This document shows, piece after piece, positions 58,615 through 64,000 of a stretch of DNA of 64,000 nucleotides (position 1 is the stretch's first letter; each line of letters opens with the position of its first letter). Both the position numbers and the translations under genes were made by a program. The stretch comes from Pseudoroseomonas cervicalis. GTDB taxonomy: Bacteria > Pseudomonadota > Alphaproteobacteria > Acetobacterales > Acetobacteraceae. The stretch covers positions 248,001 to 312,000 of the forward strand of contig NZ_JAUTAJ010000004.1 of the NCBI RefSeq assembly GCF_030818485.1. The letters are read 5' to 3'. The notes beneath the pieces were generated by a model that was not told the DNA's origin, ran no database searches, and saw only the letters and a program-made list of their open reading frames with translations.

Positions 58615-58626
58615 ATTTTATACAAT
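58615..58626. promoter_or_regulatory. Candidate GntR operator
   Basis: ATTTTATACAAT is a near-palindrome (10 of 12 bases symmetric). It resembles ATTGTATACAAT-type sites bound by FCD-group GntR regulators. It sits in an AT-rich stretch 39 bp upstream of the DapA-type start and 100 bp upstream of the GntR gene. Binding is inferred. Confidence 0.5.
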
Positions 58627-58725
58627 CGATGAGTCAACAATGCGCGGCTGGAAAAACCGCCGCATCCCGGCGATAGCCCGGCCCATGACGAAGCCCGGCC
58701 GCCCGGCCGGGCCAGAGGAGAGCGC

Positions 58726-59394
58726 ATGAGCACCGCCCTGAAGCACCGCACCGTCTCGGCCGCGCTGCTGGAGGAGATCCGCCGCCGCGTGCTGGACGGG
58801 CGCTATCCGGCCGGTGCCCAGCTGCGGCAGGACATGCTGGCCGAGGAGTTCGGCGTCAGCCGCATTCCCGTGCGCGAGGCGCTGTTCCAGCTGGAGGCCG
58901 AGGGGCTGGTGCGCATCTCGCCGCACAAGGGGGCGACGGTCGCCGAGCTGTCGCCCGAGGAGCTGGAAGAGGCTTTCGGCCTGCGCGCGCTGCTGGAGCC
59001 GCGGCTGCTGCGCGCCTCCGCGCCGCGCCTGACGGAGGCGGATTATGCCGGGCTGGAGCGCATCCTGGAGGATTACGCCCAGGCGATGCGGCAGGGCGAC
59101 ACCGCCCGCTGGGGGGAGCTGAACACGGCGCTGCATCTCGGCCTTTATGCGCGGGCCGGGCAGAAGCGCACGGCCGGGCTGGTGGCGGCGCTGCTGCAGG
59201 AATGCGACCGCTACACCCGGCTGCAGCTGACCACCGAGACGGAGGGCCTGGCGCGGGCCGATCGCGAGCATCGCGAGCTGGTGCGGCTGTGCCGGGCCGG
59301 TGCGGTGGAGGAGGCCGCCGCGCTGCTGGCCCGGCATGTCGAGCAGGTGGGCCAGGCGCTGCTGGATTTCCTGCGGGGGCGGCAGGCGGGGTAG
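58726..59394 (+). CDS. GntR family regulator (FCD group)
   Basis: A 222-residue regulator. The N-terminal winged helix (SAALLEEIRRRVLDGRYPAG through MLAEEFGVSRIPVREALFQL and LVRISPHKGATV) and the C-terminal helical FCD ligand domain (EAFGLRALLEPRLLRASAPR, and DREHRELVRLCRAGAVEEAA with a metal-site His) are clear. It probably represses the divergent DapA-type gene and binding-protein gene and responds to a carboxylate. The ATG at 58726 has GAGGAGA 6 bp upstream. Confidence 0.92.
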   Translation: MSTALKHRTVSAALLEEIRRRVLDGRYPAGAQLRQDMLAEEFGVSRIPVREALFQLEAEGLVRISPHKGATVAELSPEELEEAFGLRALLEPRLLRASAPRLTEADYAGLERILEDYAQAMRQGDTARWGELNTALHLGLYARAGQKRTAGLVAALLQECDRYTRLQLTTETEGLARADREHRELVRLCRAGAVEEAAALLARHVEQVGQALLDFLRGRQAG

Positions 59395-59579
59395 GGCCTG
59401 CCCGCCGGCGGTGCGTGCGGCGCGGTTGCCCGGCGGGGATGGGAAGGCGGGCCTGGCCCGGGCCGCTTCATCACGTCGCCATCGTATCGCAACACGGAAA
59501 CGTGAGTAACTCTCCCTGTCCGGCCCTTACGCCGTTTCCATTTCATATATATAACGATATTCCTGCCGGGGGGGACATC

Positions 59580-60455
59580 ATGGTTTCGATTTCGACCGAG
59601 TACAGAATTACTTTGGCGCGCCTGAGCGATAATGAATTCCAGGGCTATGGATTGTCCGGCAGCTATCTGCAGACGGAAGCGGTGGATGACGGCGTTTTCG
59701 AAATCGGCGAGACGGTCACCGTGACCTATCCGGGAGGGGATTTCGATTACGAGGTCCTCGGGACCTCGTCGGGGGGCTGGGTCGGATACTCCGCCAGACT
59801 TGGGGAGTATCACCTGTTTTCCGACAACCAGGATGCCTGGGGCGCGACGATCACCCTCACCCCGCAAAGCTTCACCACCTGCTTCCTGGAGGGCACGCGG
59901 ATCGCCACCCCCGGCGGCGAGGTGCCGATCGAGGCGCTGCGCATCGGCGACCTGGTGCTGACGGCGGACGGCAGGGCCTGCGCGCTGCGCTGGATCGGGC
60001 GGCAGAGCGTGGTCACGGTCTTCGCCGACCGCGCCCGCCAGTTTCCCATCCGCATCCAGGCCGGCGCGCTGGGCAGCGGGCTGCCGCGGCGCGACCTGCT
60101 CGTCTCGCCCGATCACGCGCTGTTCCTCGACGGGCTGCTGGTGCAGGCCGGCGCGCTGGTCAATGGCGGCAGCATCCGGCAGGTGGAGCGGCCCGCCGCG
60201 CGCTTCACCTATTTCCACCTGGAACTGGCGGAGCACGCGCTGGTGCTGGCCGAGGGCACGCCGGCGGAAAGCTTCGTCGACAACGTCACCCGCGCCCGCT
60301 TCGACAACCATGCCGAGTATGTCGCGCTGTATGGCGAGGCCGCTTCGCCCACCGGCGAGCTGCCGGCGCCGCGCGTCAAATCCGCCCGCCAGCTGCCGCA
60401 GCGCCTGCGCGCCCGGCTGGCCGAAGCGGCGGCGCCCGAGAGCGAAGCGGCCTGA
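59580..60455 (+). CDS. Hint-domain protein (Hedgehog/intein type)
   Basis: A 291-residue protein. Residues 1-98 form a non-conserved N-terminal part (MVSISTEYRITLARLSDNEF, VFEIGETVTVTYPGGDFDYE). The Hint domain starts at CFLEGTRIATPGGEVPIEAL with the conserved Cys, continues with RIGDLVLTADG and RDLLVSPDHALFLDGLLVQA, and ends with DNVTRARFDNHAEYVALYGE. This is the Hint_2 form common in secreted proteins of alphaproteobacteria; many family members self-cleave, but cleavage here is inferred. No signal peptide is visible. The gene has AT-rich DNA upstream (TTCATATATATAACGATATT at about 59542), which stands out and may be its promoter. Confidence 0.8.
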   Translation: MVSISTEYRITLARLSDNEFQGYGLSGSYLQTEAVDDGVFEIGETVTVTYPGGDFDYEVLGTSSGGWVGYSARLGEYHLFSDNQDAWGATITLTPQSFTTCFLEGTRIATPGGEVPIEALRIGDLVLTADGRACALRWIGRQSVVTVFADRARQFPIRIQAGALGSGLPRRDLLVSPDHALFLDGLLVQAGALVNGGSIRQVERPAARFTYFHLELAEHALVLAEGTPAESFVDNVTRARFDNHAEYVALYGEAASPTGELPAPRVKSARQLPQRLRARLAEAAAPESEAA

Positions 60456-60517
60456 CGGGGCAGGCGGGCCTCCGCCCCCCCCTTGGCAGGCCGCGCCGTC
60501 CGGCGCAGAAACCGGCC

Positions 60518-61546
60518 ATGGCGGCTTTCATCCCTGGCGACCTCCTGCCCCCGCTCTCCCTGCCGGATGCCTCCGGCACGGCGGTGGATCTGTTCCACCA
60601 GAGCCTGGCCGGGCTGTCCTGCGTGCTGCTGCTGGGCTTCGCGCCCGGGGCGGCGGCGCTGGAGGCGGCGCGGCAGCGGGCCGGGGCGCTGCAGGCGCGG
60701 CTGTTCCTGGTGGCGCGCGGCCGCCCGGATGGCGCGGCCGAGGGCGCCGTGCCGCGCCTGTTCGACCCGGAGGGCAAGGTCTTCGCCGCGCTCGGCGCCA
60801 GCGGCCCCGCGGTCGCGGTGATCTCGCCGCGCGGCCGGCTGGCCCTGCTGCGCCCCGGCGGGCCGGAGGCGCTGCAGGCGGTGCTGGAGACGCTGCCCGA
60901 GCCGCCCGCCGCCCCGCCCGAGATCCGCCGCGCCGGCGCCCCGGCGCTGATCGTGCCGGAGGTGCTGGAGCCCGCCTTCATCCAGGCGCTGCTGGCGCAT
61001 TGGGAGAAGGGGGAGAAGACGCGCGACCGCGTCGCCACCACCGCCGGCCAGGGCCAGGTGCAGAGCATCAAGCGCCGCACCGATGTCTGGCTGGACGATC
61101 AGGGCCTCTACGCCACCTATCGCCAGCGGCTGGAGCGGCGCGTGCTGCCGGAGCTGTGGCGCGCCTTCCGCTTCCGCGCGGCCAGCTTCGAGATGCCGCG
61201 CATCGGCTGCTACGAAGCGAGCGATGCCGGCGGCTTCGGCGCGCATCGCGACAACCGCACGCCCTTCACCGCGCATCGGCGCTTCGCCATGAGCCTGAAC
61301 CTGAACACCGGCGACTATGCGGGTGGCGCGCTGAATTTCCCGGAATTCGGGCCGGAGCTGTACGAGCCGCCGGCCGGCGGCGCCGTGCTGTTCTGCTGCG
61401 ACCTGCTGCATGAGGCGATGCCGGTGACCGCGGGCCGCCGCTTCGCCATCTTCACCTTCCTGACCGACGCGGCCGGGGCGGAGCAGGAGAAGCGGCTGAT
61501 CGCCGAGCGCCAGGCGGCGGGCGAGCGCGGCGTGGCGCTGCGCTGA
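60518..61546 (+). CDS. Redoxin-like/2OG-Fe(II) oxygenase fusion
   Basis: A 342-residue protein. Residues 1-130 resemble an AhpC/TSA-type thioredoxin fold (FIPGDLLPPLSLPDASGTAV, RLFDPEGKVFAALGASGPAV). The peroxidatic CxxC/TxxC site is absent, since the loop reads LLLGFAPGAAALEAA. Residues 150-330 are a prolyl-4-hydroxylase-type oxygenase: iron ligands His243 and Asp245 (FGAHRDNRTP) and His298 (CDLLHEAMPV), with the 2OG-binding Arg in GRRFAIFTFL. The pairing suggests a redox-inactive redoxin as a protein-binding module. Substrate unknown. Confidence 0.85.
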   Translation: MAAFIPGDLLPPLSLPDASGTAVDLFHQSLAGLSCVLLLGFAPGAAALEAARQRAGALQARLFLVARGRPDGAAEGAVPRLFDPEGKVFAALGASGPAVAVISPRGRLALLRPGGPEALQAVLETLPEPPAAPPEIRRAGAPALIVPEVLEPAFIQALLAHWEKGEKTRDRVATTAGQGQVQSIKRRTDVWLDDQGLYATYRQRLERRVLPELWRAFRFRAASFEMPRIGCYEASDAGGFGAHRDNRTPFTAHRRFAMSLNLNTGDYAGGALNFPEFGPELYEPPAGGAVLFCCDLLHEAMPVTAGRRFAIFTFLTDAAGAEQEKRLIAERQAAGERGVALR

Positions 61547-61549
61547 GCG

Positions 61550-62269
61550 CTACTCGGCGTAGATCATCTTGCGGGTCATCCCGCCATCGGAGACGAAATC
61601 GGCGCCGGTGACGAAGCCGGCATCGGGCCCGACCAGCCAGGCCGCCAGGCTGGCGATGTCATCCACCCGCCCGACGCGCCCGGCCGGGTGCTGGGCATGG
61701 TCCTCGGGGCGCAGCGCCTCGCCCTCGACATCGATCCAGCCCGGGCTGATGCAGTTGGCGCGCACCTCCGGCCCCAGGCTGATGGCCAGCGAATGGGTCA
61801 GGGCGACGATGCCGCCCTTGCTGGCCGAATAGGATTCGGTGTTCGCCTCCGACATGCGGGCGCGGGTCGAGGCGATGGTGACGATGCTGCCGCGCGCCGC
61901 CTTCAGCAGCGGATGCGCGGCGCGGGCCAGCAGGAAGGTGCTGGTCAGGTTGGTGTCGAGCACCCGGCGCCATTCCGCCAGGGACAGCTCGACGATCGGC
62001 TTGCGGATCATGATGCCGGCATTGCAGACCAGCGCGTCCAGCCGGCCCTCCTGCGCGGCCACGCCCTGGACCAGCGCGGTGACGGCGCCCTCATCCGCGA
62101 TATCGGCGATGACGTGGCGGCTGCCGGCCGCGCCCGGCTTCAGATCGGCGGTGACGACGTGCCAGCCCTCGCGCTGCAGCCGCGCGGCGATGCCGGCGCC
62201 GATGCCATGCGCCGCCCCGGTGACGAGGGCGACACGGGAGGGGGAAGGGGAAGCAGGGCTGTCTGACAT
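61550..62269 (-). CDS. SDR family oxidoreductase
   Basis: A 239-residue classical short-chain dehydrogenase/reductase. The cofactor motif is ALVTGAAHGIGAGIA, with LVCNAGIMIRKPIV. The active-site Ser lies in IVTIASTRARMSEANTES and the Tyr-Lys pair in YSASKGGIVALTHSLA. The C-terminus GADFVSDGGMTRKMIYAE follows the family rule. The subfamily (glucose-1-dehydrogenase or 3-oxoacyl reductase-like) cannot be fixed. It is convergent with the oxygenase gene, with only 3 bp between the stops. Confidence 0.92.
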   Translation of the reverse strand: MSDSPASPSPSRVALVTGAAHGIGAGIAARLQREGWHVVTADLKPGAAGSRHVIADIADEGAVTALVQGVAAQEGRLDALVCNAGIMIRKPIVELSLAEWRRVLDTNLTSTFLLARAAHPLLKAARGSIVTIASTRARMSEANTESYSASKGGIVALTHSLAISLGPEVRANCISPGWIDVEGEALRPEDHAQHPAGRVGRVDDIASLAAWLVGPDAGFVTGADFVSDGGMTRKMIYAE

Positions 62270-62321
62270 GTCGGGCAGTGCAACGTGCCCGTCAGGGGCG
62301 GGTTGCCGCCATCAGGCATCC

Positions 62322-62460
62322 GTGAAGGCCAAGGGGGCGTGAGGCCAGGGGCGCGAAGGCCAGGGAGCGTGAAGGCCAGCGGGCGTGAAGGCCAGGGGCG
62401 CGAAAGCTAGCGGGGGTGAAGGCCAGCGGGCGTGAAGGCCTGGCGGGCGCAAAGGCAGGC
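62322..62460. repeat. Degenerate tandem repeat (about 16-bp unit, 8-9 copies)
   Basis: A run of imperfect units like GTGAAGGCCAGCGGGC, 14-17 bp each, fills most of the 304-bp gap between the SDR and GOLPH3-like genes. Units vary in length and sequence (GCGAAGGCCAGGGAGC, GTGAAGGCCAGGGGC and so on). An incidental minus-strand frame over it reads LAF-P repeats and is not taken as a gene. The rest of the gap (62461-62546) shows nothing but GC-rich sequence. Confidence 0.85.
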
Positions 62461-62546
62461 AGCGCTGGCGGGCGCGCAGTGCGGCGGGGGCGCTGACCGG
62501 CACCCCGGCGGGCCGGGCGGCAGGACCGCCCGGCGAGGGGGAAGGG

Positions 62547-62569
62547 GCGGGAGGGGCAGGCCCTCCCGC
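62547..62569 (-). terminator. Hairpin after the GOLPH3-like gene
   Basis: GCGGGAGGG (62547-62555) and CCCTCCCGC (62561-62569) form a perfect 9-bp stem with a 5-nt loop, 4 bp beyond the stop of the minus-strand gene. There is no T run. Confidence 0.5.
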
Positions 62570-62573
62570 GCCC

Positions 62574-63224
62574 TCACATCATCGGCGCGTAGCGGGCGAC
62601 CTCGGTGAAGATGTCGCGCACCGCGTCGGAGAGGGTGCGGTTCAGCTCCTCCAGATTGGCCACCTGGTCGATGCGCGGCTGGGCGCGGTCCAGCTCGGCC
62701 GGGGCCAGCAGCAGCGGGAACAGGCCGGCGGCGCGGGTCAGGCCGATCAGCAGCGAATCGCGCGGGTCGGGGATCTCGTCATTGAAGATCACCGCCATCA
62801 GGCGCGCCTTCACCTCGCGCTCCTCCTTGTCCGAGATCACCGGGTAGCGGCGCTCGGAGAAGAACCACAGGAAGCGGCCTTCCTCGCGCTTCAGCACGCC
62901 GCGCTGCACCAGCCGCTCGAAATAGACGTCGCGATACTTGTCGGCATCGCGCGCCAGGGTCTCGATCCACCAGCGGCTGTCATGCGGCTCGGGCTCGGCC
63001 ATGATCTGCTGCACCACGCCGTCCAGCACCTGGTCGCCGGTGGGCTTGGTGTCGCCGACGAAGAGGCGCTTGGGGTCGGTGTCGATGCGGCCGGCCAGCG
63101 CCAGCTCCGCCAGGATGGCGCCGGCCAGCGCGTAGTCGCCGGACGGCGCCGCGCGGTCGATCAGCCGGCCCGTCTCGTCATCGAGCATGAGGAGCAGGAT
63201 CTCCTCCGGCATGGTCAGCGACAT
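62574..63224 (-). CDS. GOLPH3/VPS74 family (GPP34) protein
   Basis: A 216-residue, mostly helical protein of the GPP34 domain family. The N-terminal LTMPEEILLLMLDDETGRLI, then YALAGAILAELALAGRIDTD, LVQRGVLKREEGRFLWFFSE and RRYPVISDKEEREVKARLMA follow the eukaryotic Golgi phosphoprotein 3 pattern. There the protein binds PI4P and retains glycosyltransferases in the Golgi. Bacterial homologues are known in actinobacteria and some proteobacteria, but their role is unclear. Membrane binding is inference. Confidence 0.85.
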   Translation of the reverse strand: MSLTMPEEILLLMLDDETGRLIDRAAPSGDYALAGAILAELALAGRIDTDPKRLFVGDTKPTGDQVLDGVVQQIMAEPEPHDSRWWIETLARDADKYRDVYFERLVQRGVLKREEGRFLWFFSERRYPVISDKEEREVKARLMAVIFNDEIPDPRDSLLIGLTRAAGLFPLLLAPAELDRAQPRIDQVANLEELNRTLSDAVRDIFTEVARYAPMM

Positions 63225-63308
63225 TCTGGGCGCGCTCCGGTCATCAAAGGGTGGTTGCCGGGCTGAAAGGAAGCGCGTGGGGGGGCGCGCGTCAATTGCT
63301 CGTTCAGC

Positions 63309-64000
63309 TCAGGCCGTCTCGGAGCCTGTGCGCGTGGCCTCGACGAAGGCGGCGAGGCCTTCTTCCACCACCGCGCGCGGCAGGTCGCGCAGGATAAAGA
63401 CGAGGCGGGAGCGGCGCTTTTCCCCCTCCGGCCAGGCCGGCAGCAGGGTCGGGCGGTGCCAGACGCTCTGCACGCCATGGATGGCGACGGGCCGCTCCTG
63501 GCCTTCGAGGTCGAGGATGCCCTTCACCCGCAGCACCGAATCGCCGCGCGTGGCGGAGAGCATCTCCAGCCAGGTGGCCAGCCCCTCCCAGGGGAGGGGG
63601 GTGTCATAGGTCAGGCAGAAGGCGTGGATGCGCGAATCGTGGCGGTTCGGGTCATGGGCGTGGTGCGCATGGCCGTGGTGACCGTCGTGATGGTGATGGT
63701 CGTGATGGTGATGGTCGTGGTGGTGATGGTCGTGGTGGGGATGCGCCTCGGCCGGCGCCAGCTCGGCCAGCCAGCGGGCGACATCCTCGCCGCGCGCGGC
63801 CGGGTCGAAGGGGCCGCAGGCCAGCAGCGCCGCGGGGTCGGCCTTGCCATGCGCCACCTCCAGCATCGGCGCGGCGGGGTTCAGCGCGCGCAGCCGGCCG
63901 CGCAGCGCCGCCAGGGCGTCGGGCGCGGCAAGGTCGGTCTTGCTCAGCAGCAGCCGGTCGGCGACCGCCGCCTGGCGCCGCGCCTCGACCTGGCTGTCCA
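63309..64000 (-). CDS. CobW/G3E GTPase, C-terminal part (5' end outside window)
   Basis: The reading frame is open to the right edge, so the N-terminal P-loop and most of the GTPase domain are outside. The visible 230 residues begin with the G4-type motif ADRLLLSKTDLAAP. A loop very rich in His follows (repeats of HHHHD around 63660-63750 on the plus strand). The CobW C-terminal domain comes next: DSRIHAFCLTYDTPLPWEGL, LRVKGILDLEGQERPVAIHG, QSVWHRPTLLPAWP and RLVFILRDL. These proteins insert or deliver metal ions such as Zn2+ or Co2+. The His loop is likely a metal-binding store. Confidence 0.9.
   Translation of the reverse strand, partial: DSQVEARRQAAVADRLLLSKTDLAAPDALAALRGRLRALNPAAPMLEVAHGKADPAALLACGPFDPAARGEDVARWLAELAPAEAHPHHDHHHHDHHHHDHHHHDGHHGHAHHAHDPNRHDSRIHAFCLTYDTPLPWEGLATWLEMLSATRGDSVLRVKGILDLEGQERPVAIHGVQSVWHRPTLLPAWPEGEKRRSRLVFILRDLPRAVVEEGLAAFVEATRTGSETA

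Noticed and set aside
62322..62460. Possible CRISPR array
   Set aside because: Units are only 14-17 bp, imperfect and contiguous, with no spacers, and no cas gene is near.
62312..62503. 63-residue Pro/Leu/Ala repeat protein on the minus strand
   Set aside because: It is a translation of the tandem repeat. It has no ribosome site and irregular unit lengths that would shift the frame.
63660..63760. Tandem GTGATGGTC-type DNA repeat
   Set aside because: It is simply the coding sequence of the His-rich loop of the CobW-type protein.

Overview
The window is very GC-rich and almost fully coding, and its content points to an alphaproteobacterium. An Acetobacteraceae (Roseomonas-like) chromosome is my best guess. 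The reasons are an FzlA-type GST-like division protein, an ELM1/DUF1022 protein, an alphaproteobacterial form of PyrE, abundant family-5 peptide/nickel-type ABC transporters, and catabolic modules with IclR, TetR and GntR regulators. The taxonomy is inference. No rRNA, tRNA, CRISPR array, phage or transposase was seen.

Layout. 1-5.9 kb: the 3' end of a DUF2059 protein, gltB (no gltD beside it), and an fzlA-like gene. 6-10.5 kb: a polysaccharide deacetylase facing away from cydD-cydC. 10.5-17.3 kb: a chemotaxis receptor, a CoA-transferase/HMG-CoA-lyase-like pair divergent from an IclR regulator, and a TetR-MFS pair. Both regulators have palindromes at their promoters. 17.3-23.1 kb: a peptide ABC importer without ATPases, a DUF4345 protein, pyrE and an ELM1-family gene. 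23.1-28.0 kb: a tartrate-dehydrogenase-like gene, a small orphan gene with a striking promoter/hairpin/terminator unit, gamma-glutamyltransferase plus a gamma-glutamyl amidotransferase-like hydrolase, and an ankyrin protein. Two inverted copies of a three-hairpin AT-rich element bracket this block. 28.0-37.6 kb: an Asp/Glu racemase, two TauE/SafE proteins, a CDF transporter, a DUF697 GTPase, a hybrid sensor kinase and a small Cache-type protein.

37.8-52.0 kb is a catabolic/transport island, all on the plus strand. It holds an amidase, a 2-hydroxyacid dehydrogenase, two paralogous class II aldolases, an orphan importer ATPase, two amidohydrolases and a complete Dpp-type importer. The second amidohydrolase carries a single-base frameshift. 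The 42.3-42.5 kb gap before the main operon is packed with palindromes. The likely theme is uptake and hydrolysis of an amide or cyclic amide, followed by 2-hydroxyacid or aldol chemistry. The substrate is unknown.

52.0-55.3 kb (minus strand): GNAT, nitrilase-like hydrolase and lpxB, then a short coupled ORF and a small gene that looks like a Nif11-type RiPP precursor. This is the most novel item in the window, and no maturation enzyme is nearby. 55.4-64 kb: a META lipoprotein, a peptide-binding protein with a DapA-family lyase and a GntR regulator, a Hint-domain protein, a redoxin-like/2OG-Fe(II) oxygenase fusion, an SDR, a degenerate tandem repeat, a bacterial GOLPH3-like protein, and the 3' part of a CobW-type metallochaperone with a long His-rich loop.
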